Source: Gnetum montanum (taxonomy: Eukaryota; Streptophyta; Gnetopsida; Gnetales; Gnetaceae). From it: a stretch of 64,000 nt of DNA. Below the pieces are notes generated by a model. It ran no database searches. It was not told the DNA's origin and saw only the letters and a list, made by a program, of their open reading frames with translations. The DNA lies in assembly GCA_015680685.1 (NCBI GenBank), contig MNCI01028834.1, positions 369,838 to 433,837 on the forward strand. The letters run 5' to 3'. Position numbers and translations under genes: made by a program. This document shows, one piece after another, positions 45,251 through 57,050 of this stretch. Numbering within the stretch: the stretch's first letter is position 1; each line of letters opens with the position of its first letter.

Positions 45251-47050
45251 TCATCCACAGTGTTGAGCTTTCCATGGCAATGAAGAAACATGGATAAAAG
45301 AGCTAAAATCCTAGGATTTAGAAGGTGGATGAGCATGATAGAGACCTGCAAGAATTACCTATGTCTATCTCCATCCAAGTGTCATCTTTTGGTACTCTAA
45401 CGTCAGCATTTATACCTATTTTTGCTTGGCTTTTTGGCCATTTTCATTGTTTTTCTTGCCACTTGTGGGGCTATTTTCTTAGATCTATGATGATAGAGGA
45501 GGAAAAATAAAATTATGATGAAATCCCACCTCTTATTTTTTCTATTTCTACAGAGATCTATGGTTGTTTCGTTGTTTTGGCCTTAGTAGATTCGATTTTT
45601 AAAATCAAGCTTCTTGTTTTCATGCTTTTCTCCCAAAATTTGGGGATATGGTCATTTCTATTAGATCTAGGCTAAAATATTCATCAAAATTAAATTTCAA
45701 TGAAATCCTACCCCATTATTTTGGTGTTATTTCTAATTGGTACCAATCATTTTGGCTATGTTTTTATGGCTATGTTAAATTTGGTTTAAGCTTTTTAGCT
45801 TTTCACATGAAATAAGAAAGCAATGTTTTGTATATTTTCTTAAGAAAATGGCTAAATATTTTTCAAATCCAACATTAAAATTTTTTATCTATACATTTAA
45901 GGTTTACAATGGCTATTTCCTCATTCAATTTGGATTAATATTAATGGAGTTATGGCTATTTTACTAAGGTCATGCAGTTAGGTTTCTATGCCGTTTCTAG
46001 ATTTTCATGTAAATTCACAAAGTTTTTCAAAGCAATCGGCAAGAGTTTTGGCTAATTTTTTGTTATGTTTGTGAGGTCTTGGCTTTAGCTTTCCAATGGA
46101 GGTGTAATCACTATGATTTTCTTTAAATATAATTTTTTTGATTTTTTTTTCTAAGCCTACATCAAAAGGAGGTTTGTGCAGTTTTTAAATTCTTGTTAAC
46201 GTTTGGGAATTTTTTTTTATCAAGAAATAATGGTTTTGAATTTTCATTAAGAGTGGGTATGTAGGGTTCAATTTAAGCTTTCAAATGGTCATAGGATCAC
46301 TTCATTTGGAGCTCAAACGAATTTTTGACAAAGTTTTTATCAATCTTGTGCTAATGGGGATTCATGGTGATGGCTACAGTTTTTGCTAATTTGTCTATGT
46401 TCCATGTAATAATAGATATGTATTTTTGGTTGTAATGATCATGGCTATAAGGCTTATGATTTCAAAATTCCTTTTGTGGTGGAATCACTAAAATTGGAGT
46501 CCAAATGAATTTTTAATAAAGTTTTGGTTAAACTATATGAATAAGGTTATATTTTGGGGATGTGATTGATATGTGTAGTTTTTCTTGTAAAACTCATGTT
46601 TTAAATTTTTTTTTAAGAAAATAAAAGGATTTACTATTTTTAGAAACATTTTTACTATGGCTATATGCTTTTTCTAAGCTTATGAATGGTTTAAACTACG
46701 ACTTAATTTTGGCTATCATATTTTGAGCTACAAAGTAAAAGGCTATGGAGGGTTGTAATAATGCATTTGTGGAATTTCTTAAATCAACTTGGATAGAAAT
46801 CTTAAATATTTTTATATAGGCTAATTTCACCTCTGACTAGGATGTTTTTGTTTCATGTTTCTTAAGTAATTTCAGTTGGTCATAATGTAAGGCTATGTAA
46901 GGTTGTAATAATGCTTTTTTTGTGGAATTTCTTAAGCTAACTTAGATAAACACCTTAGAGCTTTTTATAGAGGCTCATTTCATCTTTGACTAGGATGTTT
47001 TTTCCAAATATTTTAAGAAATTATAATTGGTTATAATTTTTTTACTTGAA
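45251..47050. other. AT-rich region upstream of the antisense gene block
   Basis: No gene recognised. Rich in TTTTGGCTAT and TATGGCTA words. At about 46741-46865 and 46887-47005 a roughly 146-base unit containing GGTTGTAATAATGC and TGACTAGGATGTTTTT is tandemly duplicated. In the orientation of the antisense block this is its upstream region. Confidence 0.5.
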
Positions 47051-47079
47051 ACCCATCCTCATCATTGTGGAGTTTGTGG

Positions 47080-50000
47080 GCATTATATGTTGCACTCATC
47101 ACCCCAAGGCCAATACCCCACTTCGTGACATGCCCTTGGGGAAGCTATCACTATGGTTCTGACCTAGGGTAAGTGAATTCCTTGCCTACATTCTACAAAA
47201 CTTTAGTGTGGTGTTGTGTTCACACATGTCCACAAATGTGGCTAGGGCTATAGTGAAGACCTTGTTGCCTCAAGCATCCAGCTTGATTGTCCAGTTTATC
47301 ACTGAAAATTTACCTCCTAGGACATCAGGGGGAACAGTAGATGCCATCAACCCACATTACCTTATAGAGATCTGGATGATGCCAAAGTATAGCCAGTACA
47401 ATGCTAATAACACTTTGATGGTGGCACATAGGGTCCACACATTATTCTAAAACTCACCTAATACCATGTATCATCTACTATAGTAAGCATAGTTGTTATA
47501 GTATTTTCATGTTTTTTTGGATTTATTAGCTAGACTATCTTTCCTAACTTCATTGGTCTTATGAACCTCTTGTAGGTACAAGGTCAATAATCAAGGCTTG
47601 ATCATTATTGATAGAACCTTGATAGTAGCTCAAACTACCCTAGATGAATTCACCAAAGGACCCCAAATTAGAACTATTGTGTATTAAGAGTTAAGAAGTA
47701 AATTTGATGCCTAAGCTACAAGGTTTAGCCTTACATACAAGTGTAAGAATGATGGAACAATCCATAGCTAGTGGGTAGACTCTAATAACTCTATGGATCA
47801 AACCTTTGTAGTTGGAACCTCTAGTCAAACCACACCAAAGAAGAAGAGGAAAGGTAAAAACAAATGCTATAACTTCTAATGTTTTATGGTTATGAAAATT
47901 ATAATTATTCTATTACTTTGACTAGTTATTAAAATTTTGTATGTTGATGCTAAACTTTGGTTGTTGCTTTGTAGGACCTTCTACCTCTACTAATGTTACC
48001 ATACCACTTTCAAGGGCACATCATGAGGATATCCTCATCCTAAATTTTGGTGAGCTGATACCAACATAGGAGTGACTGAGGGAACATATGCCTAGGTATA
48101 TTTAAGAAAATAGCTAGTGTGCAAGTTTTCTTGATGTATATATGGCACCTATTCCTTTCATCCTTGTTGTGGAGATGCTCAATGTCATCAACTCCATCGA
48201 TGAGAAGGTTGGTAATTTTACCACCCTCATTGAGGGTGTGAAGGTTAACATGGATATTGATGAGGTCCTCTTTTGCAACTTGTTTGATGTTCCTACTGAT
48301 AGGACAAAGGTTCCCACTAGGATAGTGAAGGAATTTGGCCATTATGAGGAAGTTTTAGAGTGGCTTGGTGCCAACATGGGCCATTCTAGAATTTCCATTG
48401 ATGGCTCCATGAACCATGATGTAAAGGAATCATATCCTTTGTTCAAGTCTCATGCATTTTCTAAACTATTATCACAAAAGAATATGATTAGCATTACATA
48501 GAAATAGACCTTTAAGAAGATCCTGATGGGTGGTACCAAGTTCAACTAGGTAGTTTCTTTGGCTATTGGGCTTTAGGAGAAGATCCTTAAGCTCCATGTA
48601 GATACCTCTACAATAATCCACATGCAATTCTCTTTTTGTGTAGGTTATTTGAAGTGGTTTGTAGAGTTTTTGGTGGTGTATAGGAATGGATCATGGAATC
48701 CCCAAGACCCAAGACCGAAGATAACTTTCCAAGCCTTGGATAAAGCACATTTCTCCAATGGTGTAGGATCAAAACCCAGTAGAGGAGATGGATGATATGT
48801 TGTCCAGTATCACAAAGGATCTTAATGCTAGGTAGTGTGAGTTTCTTGATAGAACAAATGATGAGGAGGCTGTCACATTTCTAGTCAGCATCCTAGAGGC
48901 CAAAAAATGATGTTAGAAGGCCAAAGGGATAGCTAGAGAAAAAATCAAAAGTCCCATGGAGGAAGCACCACTAGAATTAGACCAACCTATCCCAAAGAAG
49001 CTTATGTTTATGCTTAGGCCATCCTAGTAGAAAATCATAGGTATTCTTTGTTTAAGTTTGGCTATTTTATATTTTAAATTTCATGGCTATGTGATGATTT
49101 CATGTGTTGATCGGTTTTATATGTGCTATGATTATAGAAAATCATTAGGCTATGGTAGCCAAAGTTGCTACAGAGGAAGAACAAAGGCATGTAGAAGAGG
49201 TACTTATAAGGCAACCTAAGGTTAAAGGATTTGCTGATGTAGATATAAATAATCTAGATTTCTTGTTTAGTGAGGTAGTGCTAGGTACATCCTCCATTTT
49301 CATCCCAGAGGAGGAGGAGGAGGAAGAGGAGGAGCCATGTATGCCCATGCCTTAATGTTTTAGTTATATCTTATAGTTTCATTTTCATTATCATCTTTAC
49401 CATTTGATGATTATTATGATTATAGTAGTTCTTGAGCTACCAATGCAAGACCCTACTCCTAAGTTTCATGTAAAACCATGTGTGGAGACCCTAGACAAAG
49501 TGGAGTTCATGCATGGGATGGCTAAGGAAATCATCAACTAATTTCAACTAGTTACACCCAAGATAGGTAAGGACTTTATTTTATATGCCTTATTTTTTTG
49601 GCTATGTCATAGGTTGTGATTGCATTATGGCTATCTTAGATTGTACATTATGATTATGGTTATATTTCATGGTTGTGTAGTGCATTTTGTGGAGTGGAAT
49701 CCTAGTAGAGACATGGAGATCGACTCCTTGTTTAACCTTCCCGTTGATGTATCTAGTGTATCCTTGACATTGTATAAGACTACTACTGATCTAGCAATGT
49801 CATGTGTGAAAACTTCATGGGAGCTAGAGAGGGCCAATGAATCCCTATGGAAGGAAGTTATGTCCTTAAAGGTGATGAATCAATGGTAGGAGGAAACTAT
49901 TAGAAATCACCATGACTACAAGACCTTTGTTGAATCCTAAGTGGCTAACTTAGGGAAATTACGGACTAGGGAGATCATGTGGACTCGATACTAGCATGTC

Positions 50001-50690
50001 ATTCAAGAAAAAGTAGTAGTCTTAAGGGAGATGGTGGAACAATGGATTCAAATAAATCTCATATTCCAAGAGGTTGAGAAATGGAAATATTACTATGCTT
50101 GGGCCCTAGAGTGGGGTAAGAGACAAAAGGCCCACAAGTGTTAGTACAAGGTAGATTGTGGGTTCTACCTTAAGTGGCTTGAGGAGGAGTTGATTAAACA
50201 ACATAAGAGAAATCTATTCATCCAAGGGATTTAGGTGAAGAATGCTTATTAGAATTTTGAGAGTAATATCATGGTGGAGCAATCCCCTACTACTTAGATT
50301 ATCAATATTGTAGATGACACCTCTATGGTTGCTATGGCCCAAGAGCCATTTACTTGGATTGCAGTAGATAGGATCAACATCCTATCTAGTGTTGATCTTG
50401 GGGATGTTGACTACATCAACATGATGAAGGACCAAATCCTCCATCATTTGGAGGAAGGCCTTCCACATCTATCCCCAAAATTTATGGAGCTAGAATCTCC
50501 ACAGGTTTGATATATTTTATATTTTAGTTTTTGTTTATGTTTTTGGCTATTGGTTTCTAAATGGCTATGTGCTATTATATTTCAAGCCTCAAGAGACATT
50601 AGTAGCCCTAGCGGTGAGGGTGAGAATGACCCACTACTTCTTCCTCCAGAAACCTCTTAGCAGCCTCTATCAGCTTAGTCTTTTGGATAT
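47080..50690 (+). pseudogene. Multi-exon gene-like block antisense to E4, product unrecognised
   Basis: Long plus-strand frames are joined by GT-AG introns that keep the frame: 47483-47575, 47854-47974, 49041-49137, 49357-49425 (weak donor), 49567-49680 and 50505-50586. Readable pieces: MSTNVARAIVKTLLPQASSL (47226 on), NNQGLIIIDRTLIVAQTTLD (about 47590), TTPKKKRKG joined across an intron to PSTSTNVTIP, VEMLNVINSIDEKVGNFTTL (about 48170), FGHYEEVLEWLGANMG, an acidic run of nine Glu (49307-49340), ELERANESLWKEVMSLK (about 49820) in a helical, probably coiled-coil region. About 25 in-frame stops are nearly all TAG/TAA at positions explainable as CAG/CAA, with only about one frameshift (near 48760). 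I do not recognise the family. It lies between protease and RT of E4. Confidence 0.65.
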
Positions 50691-50929
50691 TTGTTTTTGT
50701 TTTCATGTTAATGAATATTATTAGTTAAGACTATATTGTAGATGGTTATTATTATTTTTTGACATTTATGCGACACATTATGGTCATGGATATGTATGTT
50801 ATGGACATTTTAAATTTAAATTTAAAATCTTGGTTTTATTTTTGGCTATATATATTTTTGTAGAAAACATTGTAAATGTTGTAAAAATTTTTGATTAAAT
50901 GACTAATTGATTCAATAATAGGCTAAAAA
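50691..50929. other. AT-rich downstream flank of the antisense block
   Basis: Nothing recognisable; includes long A/T stretches and possible polyadenylation-like AATAAT words on the plus strand. Confidence 0.35.
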
Positions 50930-51240
50930 AATAGAAGCATAGTAATAGAGAAGATGTTCACTAGTTTTAGGCCATCACAAAAAAAGGTTATATTGTGTTG
51001 CTAGTTTAAGGTAATAGTGGATCATATTGCTAATTTAAAGTCTTAATAGATTGTGATGCCAATATAAAGTCTTAGTGAATTGTAATTTTGCTAGTTTAAG
51101 GCTATAGCAGGCCTTGTTGAATGATTATCTTTGTTAGTTTAAGGCCATGGTAGACCATGTTACTAGTTTAAGGCCATAGCAGACCATTATTAAAGACAAA
51201 CCTATATTTTCTTTGTGATTTTATGTTTTAAAGTTTTTTA
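50930..51240. repeat. Spacer minisatellite, protease side
   Basis: Seven or so diverged units of CTAGTTTAAGGCCATAGCAG ACCATG at about 50972, 51003, 51034, 51062, 51089, 51137 and 51164 (spacing about 30-48). It lies just downstream of the E4 protease in element orientation. Confidence 0.7.
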
Positions 51241-51439
51241 AGGCTTTCAACTTGTTCATAACATGAGTAAAAGTAAAGACGACAATAAATAGGTAAAAAT
51301 GCAAATGAAAGTAGAAACTTAGGCTATATGCATAAAGAGTAAAAAAAAGTGCCTAAAAAGGTATAACAAATTAATAAAGAAAGGTTAAGCTCCATGGCTA
51401 TTGATGCATATAGTTATAGGGGCATGGGATGAAAAAGGT

Positions 51440-52070
51440 TAAGGTGAACTTCACTTGTACAAATTCTTCCTAATCTTTGCAAGATTAGGGAATGAGTAAG
51501 GTCCACTCTACACAAGCTTATATTTACCATTCCCTTTGTTGACAATGTTCATAGGGAGTTTATCCCTTAACAAATCCTATTTCTTTTCATTGTCATTGTT
51601 GGCTTTCTTGGGTTGCTACTCTCTCTTGTGTTCTTGAATTTCATGGGTAGGAGTTTCTTCTTGAAGCTCCAGTTCAGACCCCTACTCTATGTTTACATTG
51701 TTGATAGCTTCCAAAAATGTGTTATCACCCTGAATGATGATTTCACCTTCCTCATAAGGAAGGTGAATTTCTTGATGGATGGGTGAGGATACGACTCATA
51801 ATTAAGCCAACCAAGGTCTTCCTAGGATAAGGTTAAACCCTAGTGTTCCCTCCACCAAGAAATTTGTGGTTGTGGGGAATTTCTCTCCTACCAAAAAATC
51901 CAAGAAGATAGATTCCTTGATGGAAATCCTTGATTCATTGTAGGACTTGAAAGATATGGTTGATATAGGCTATATTTGCTTGCTGAGGCCTAAGCATTCA
52001 AAAATGGTTCTTAGGATGACATTAGTTGTGGCTCCATCATCAACATGGACCTAATGTACTTTAAAATACC
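51440..52070 (-). pseudogene. Retropepsin region of E4
   Basis: Minus strand reads VDDGATTNVILRTIFECLGL (about 52050-51990), ISFKSYNESRISIKESIFLD, TTTNFLVEGTLGFNLILGRPW (about 51860-51800) and SSPIHQEIHLPYEEGEI (about 51780-51730). DDGATTN is the active-site block (D.GA) and LILGRPWL the C-terminal motif. Paralogous to 30570-31046 on the plus strand. One to two stops interrupt it. Confidence 0.8.
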
Positions 52071-52980
52071 CTATACATATGGTTATGAATAGAGGAGGCC
52101 TAGTTACTTTACCATTTTGGGAATTAACCTTATTTTCACTATTGAAAAATATTAGGGGTGTGGACATCTCCTCCTTTGGTGAGGGAAAAACCATCACTGC
52201 ATGGATGGATTCCTCATTAGTAATGATGTCCTCACTAATAGGCATGGAAGTCAACATTTTGACTGACACATCATGACATGTGGTAGAAGCCATGATAAGG
52301 TCATATAATCTTAAAGTTGTATTCTTTTGCTTGAGGGATTGCCTGACTTATTCTATCACATTGAAGAAATTTTTATCATTAGTCATGGGCTTGTTGCCCT
52401 AGTTGTGCTTTACCTCCTCCATGCATCCTAAAATGTGAACTTCAGCTTTAGGTTATGGTTGTTGTTGGGGATTTTTCTCATTATTCTAGTTATGGGCCTC
52501 GGTATCCTCCTATGGCTTGTTGGTTAGAGTAAGTTGTGTAGAGGAGGTCATGGGTATAGCCAAAAGAGGAGTGGGATTTGGTAGGCCCACTTCCTTTCAT
52601 GCCTCCATTTGCTTGTCATCCTTGTTGTTGGGATTTTGCTTATGTTTCTTCACTTGTTTGGTTGAAGTTTTTTGGTCCTTAGTAATTGGTTATTAGGAAG
52701 AGGCAGTAGCATTAGCCACCATAGGAGGTTGTTGTGTAGTTGCTTATGTTACGGTTGGTTAGGCTATGTTAGGATGAGGTACCTTGATGACAACAAGTTC
52801 TCTTAGAGGCATTCATGATGGTACTCTTATGATAAAGGGGGATCTTCAGTTGGTGGAAGCTAAAGAAGCTCCTTCATTGCAAGGGGATATCTAGATCATG
52901 AATGGTTCTTTTGGGGATTTTTGATTATCATCAATGTGGAATGTTGAAATTACATAATGATTTTCATTAACATTTAATAG
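52071..52980 (-). other. Gag-protease linker of E4
   Basis: Low-complexity reading with many stops. Plus-strand GTTGTTG and minus-strand Asn/Gln/Lys/Pro-rich stretches suggest a disordered linker; no domain was recognised. Confidence 0.4.
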
Positions 52981-53960
52981 GTCCTTGTAGACCTACATTG
53001 ACTAATTTTATAGTTAAAATGGGTTGGAAGCATCTAAGATTAGCTCTCCCTATCTATCATGTTTTTTAGGTCATCCCTTAGTATGAGGTAAATGTCTATG
53101 TAATGATCAAGTAGCGAATGATAGTGGTAGAAGTGATCTAGCTTGGAGTACCTAGGTAGTTGTGGGTTATCTTTCATTGCTCTAGTGGGATCTTTGTCTA
53201 TTTCATAGAATCTATCATGCTTCTTTTAGAAATATTTAAACATATGTTTGTATTGTATACACCCACTTTTCAAAAGTTGGTCTAACAACTCTAATGTTTT
53301 TAATGACAATGTACTGTACTTAGATCTATCCTTTATTTTGAAATTAGATTTGGTTGTTATTGATGCAGTGGACCTAGAGGTTGATAGTTGGTTATTATGA
53401 TGATTGGTGTGGGCCTTTAGTGGGTTGGCCCTTGGCACCTAGTTTATGTTCTTTGTTTCTTTGGTTACAGTTGTTATGATCGTATTGTTTTATTTATTTT
53501 TATCCTTGGTTCTCAGTGTATGTTGATTTTTATATGTTATTTAGGCTGGATCATGACTGGCCTCTGTAGCATCCTCTATATTTTTAGTTTGAGAAAATTC
53601 CTAGTTGAGGGGGCCATGGTTCAAGGTAGTAAATCTTGGACTTGATGAAGTCATTAATCACTTCATTAAACATGGACAATATGTGGACTTTGGCTATAGG
53701 CTCTGGTATTTCATTTAGTAGCCCATTCCACCACTGGGTGAACTTTTTCATAGGTTCTAGGGGTCCCTGCTTGACCTTCATGAGTTGATCAAGTGCTGTG
53801 TTAGGCTTCAAGTTATACTTGAAGAGATTAGAAAATTGTGCCATCATGTCCTGCAGAGAGGATATGGATCCCCTAGGCAATGCATGGTACTAATCAAGTG
53901 CTCTCCTAGTCAAAGACATGGGGAAAATCCTCATGATGGTATGAGGCCATGGTTGTAATA
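52981..53960 (-). pseudogene. Gag of E4
   Basis: 53584-53880 is open and reads SLQDMMAQFSNLFKYNLKPN, LDQLMKVKQGPLEPMKKFTQ, WWNGLLNEIPEP, FNEVINDFIKSKIYYLEPWP, the core gag pattern of Tat elements. 53226-53438 adds FKIKDRSKYSTLSLKTLELL DQLL, and below it YHSLLDHYIDIYLILRDDL is the degenerate knuckle region also seen at 29510-29620. The N-terminal part above 53960 is not clearly readable. Stops and frame changes separate the pieces. Confidence 0.82.
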
Positions 53961-55125
53961 GTAAACATTTAGATCAACACGTAATAAGATGAGCATTAAC
54001 ATCACCTTCTTCATTATATTTTCTAAATTGAGGAATAAGGACACTAGGAGGAAATGTCATGGATGGGACTTTAGGACTAATGGGATCATCCTAGTAGAAG
54101 TCCATAATCTTGACTATTTGTGAAGTAGAGGCTTTAAGCCTCTTTAATTACTTCATTAGGTCTTGGATCATCTAGAATGCTTGATCCAAGCCTTGTGGTG
54201 GTGCTATTGGCTATGGGGTTTGTCATGAGGCTTTTGGCCTTACTATGGATTTCAAGATAGAAGGGAATGGTTGTGTTAGGGTCATAGCGTATGGGCAATG
54301 CAAGGAAAAGGATGTTTATGCTAGTACATGATGCATAAATAGGGTAAATGGGGTGTGTGACCCTTTAGTTGTTTGGGGTTCCATAGTGGATCCCACATGG
54401 ATAGTTAATGGATTTGTGGTGGTAAAAACCACCATAGATGATTGTATAGATTGAGGCTATGTGACAAATGACACAGATGTATTATAGGTTGTTGGCTGCG
54501 ACATTGATTGAGTTTGATGTGTGGTTCTGACCAGTGTGGGACTAGTTATGGTAGGGTAGGAGGGAGTTGAAGATGGTGGAAGCATAACCATGGGAAAAAA
54601 AGTGGTAAAGGAAGGCACTGTGACCTTGGGAGGTGTTTATTGGAACAATCCTCCCAGGATGTTTTTGGCCTTAAATTCCACCCTAAATTCATCCTCCATT
54701 GATTAATCTTCTAAGCTATGCTTGTCATATTCCTCTTCCATCATAATCAATTAAGCTAGGATGTTGGCATAGATATCAGTTAGAGGTATTTGGTCATACA
54801 GGGAAGGGAAATTCTCTTTCCCATCCTAATGTACAAGCTCAAACTTCATTTTTGCCTCTACTTCCACATGTGGAATTATGAGGCTAGCCTACATTTTGAT
54901 GCAAGTGTAGTAATAATGATCTTCATTTATGGATGTAAAGTTAAGACTTGCTCCTCTAACCCTCAAAGATCACCTACACTTAATGATGGTAGGGTCTTTG
55001 GGATCATAGACCCTCATGGCTTGTTGGCTAGGACCTTCACTAGTGAGGATGAAGGGTAATTTGGTGGACTATTGGAAAGAAATGGCTATAGTATTGAGAA
55101 TGGCTTGATAAAATAGAGTATATTC
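53961..55125 (-). other. 5' untranslated or N-terminal gag region of E4
   Basis: No domain recognised on either strand; many stops. Located between the gag core and the duplicated leader repeats. Confidence 0.4.
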
Positions 55126-55680
55126 CTATGAATTGAATTCAAAAACATTTAAAGGAAATAAAAATGACTAAAAATGATGTACTTACTATAACTAGTAAGA
55201 GGGGGCCAAAGGGGGATTTACCCTTTTATGAAAAAGGAAGAGCTCAGAAAGTTGGTGTTAAGCTTCACCCATGCTGGCCTCCCAACTACCTCTATGTTGG
55301 GTATGTCAAGGAGGGAAATAAGGGGGATGAAATAATGGAAATCTCACACTTTCTAATTCATTGTTGATGAGGGGAAGGCTAAAAATTACAAATGCAAAAA
55401 AATGGCTTAAAATAGGCAATAATAGAGGTGGATCCCACTAAGTGGAATTCAAAAATGATCAAAGGAAGAAAAATGGTTGAAAATGGAGCACTCACTAAAA
55501 TTGGCAAGTGGGGGATAAGGTGTTTAGCCATTTATGTTGGGAAAGTTGGTATTAAGCCTCACCCATGTTGGCCTCACAACTACCTCTATGTTGGGTATGG
55601 TAGGAGGAAGGGGAAAAAAGGGGATGAGATGATGGGAACCTCACACCTTCTAATTGAACATTGATGAGGAAAAGGCTAAA
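55126..55680. repeat. Two tandem copies of a ~260-bp segment (period about 300)
   Basis: 55130-55385 and 55430-55680 match along their length. Both contain GGAATTCAAAAA-like starts, AAGTTGGT.TTAAGC.TCACC, ACTACCTCTATGTTGGGTAT and end near ATTGATGAGG.AAGGCTAAAAA. They lie in the presumed 5' leader of E4. Open frames in them are incidental. Confidence 0.8.
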
Positions 55681-56232
55681 AACCAAAGTGGAGAGTTTGT
55701 ATTTTTCCAATGAAACCTAGGTTTAGTAGGCTGCCAATTTTCTTAGCTTGGAAAAATTTAGGGAAGCTAACTTTCAGAAGTCTAGTAATTTTTGGATAGG
55801 CTACACCACCAACCTTAGAAATTGGAAAAATTGAAATTGACACCAAAAAAAATAGGGGAAAGGTTATAACGCTAGCTTTGGGGCTGAAAAATTCACAACA
55901 ATTGTTGTGAAAATTCACCATCCAACCACTTGCAACTTCCATGCTACAATTTTGGTCACAAGGGAAAATGGACAACATTGATCTTTTGAAGGTTTTGGTG
56001 GGATGCCAACATTGGCTTTGAAATTCACAATAGCTATTGTGAAAATATTAAAAACCAAAACACTTGCAACTTCGATACTGAGCTTTGATTATAGGGGGGA
56101 TGGGTTACAACATTTTTTGATTCAAAAATTCAAAGGTTTTGAAGCAACAAATTGGAATTTCCAAGATGATAGGCAACATTGGCAATAATGGTCACAATAT
56201 TGGACATAGAAATTGGGTAGAGGCCCTCTTTC

Positions 56233-56240
56233 TAGTGCCA
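56233..56240 (-). promoter_or_regulatory. Possible PBS core of E4
   Basis: Minus strand TTGGCACTA (56233-56241) could be a decayed TTGGCGCCG, the start of many Tat/Athila primer-binding sites; all three changes are transitions at CpG. The following bases fit poorly, so this is tentative. Confidence 0.25.
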
Positions 56241-56248
56241 AGAAAAAC

Positions 56249-56620
56249 TATTGCAACTAGAAAAATTAATCATTGGAAGAACCAATGGATCTGGTGTGGT
56301 AGACCTCAATCTATGAATCCCTAGGGGCATGGGTGGAGAGGGGGGAATTTTCTAAGCTAAGGGAAAATCCTCCATTCCTCCATGTTGAGGGTAGGTAAGA
56401 TTTACATCCCTATAAGTTTTTTTAGTGCAGATAAATGTACACCCCTTACAAAAACCCATCAAATTTCCATTTTGACATTCCAAAAGGCATTTGACAACAC
56501 CCCCCTGCCCAAGCCCAGATATAGACACTATGTAATGTTTTTCACCTAGGGAATAAATATTTGCCACATATGAGGCATTTTTTAATCCCAAAAGAATGGA
56601 ATATGTGAGATTTCCCTCCA
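56249..56620 (-). repeat. High-coordinate LTR-like segment of E4 (internally deleted)
   Basis: Minus strand starts TGGAGGGAAATC at 56620. It matches the 35.4-37.0 kb segment over GTGAGATT, CATTCCAAAAGGCATTT, CCTCCATGTTG and GGAAGAAC.GATGGATCT. It lacks about 0.97 kb present there, including the TATA-like site; the deletion is between short CTAGGG repeats. Confidence 0.5.
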
Positions 56621-57050
56621 TAGGTTATAATCTTCACATTTACAATGAAGTTTTGCCTCAAGTTTCATGGGATGAAAGCTACATGATGAAAATTGGCTAT
56701 AACATGCAAATATTTTGTGGTGTTTTAGTGAGTACTTCTAGGCATAGTTTGACACTTGTAGAATCAAGCGTGGAGAGGGAGCATTGGTGATGAACTTATG
56801 ACAATATTTCTTATTCTTTGTTGATGTCTCTCAAGTCAATCCTTAAAACATCAACAAAAAGGAGCCAATGAAACATCCAAAAGAAAATTCATGTTATAGT
56901 GCAAAAGCCCATAGCGAAAATTCTATTTGTAATTTGTTGGAAATATAAAGGTAGAAATAATTTTTTTTTTTTTCCACAAAATCTTTTATTATGGCCTTGT
57001 ATTGATAGAATTTAAGGTAGCTTTTAATGAAAAATAATTAAGGTGTATAG
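56621..57050. other. Flank of E4, no gene recognised
   Basis: Ordinary AT-rich sequence with a T15 run near 56960. Confidence 0.4.

Larger units (their letters stand above)
35407..56620 (-). mobile_element. Giant Tat/Ogre-like Ty3/gypsy element E4 (about 21 kb), decayed and nested
   Basis: On the minus strand, reading from 56620 downward: LTR-like segment, gag, protease, spacer minisatellite, an opposite-strand multi-exon gene-like block, a 190-bp tandem array, RT, RNase H, archaeal-type RNase H, integrase, LTR-like segment. The second RNase H and the KYYLALVF...LRHYLFK form of the first are characteristic of Tat/Ogre elements, which can exceed 20 kb. The domain order is solid. The ends are inferred from similarity of 35407-36993 to 56249-56620; no matching target-site duplication was found, so the outer limits are provisional. 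Confidence 0.65.

Noticed and set aside
48040-48342. Two minus-strand frames overlapping 48142-48501
   Set aside because: Shadows of the plus-strand exon, which has in-frame splice junctions and a more protein-like composition.
49307-49340. GAGGAGGAG-type run as a microsatellite
   Set aside because: It is in frame with an exon of the antisense block and encodes a Glu run, so it was kept as part of that block; slippage may still contribute.
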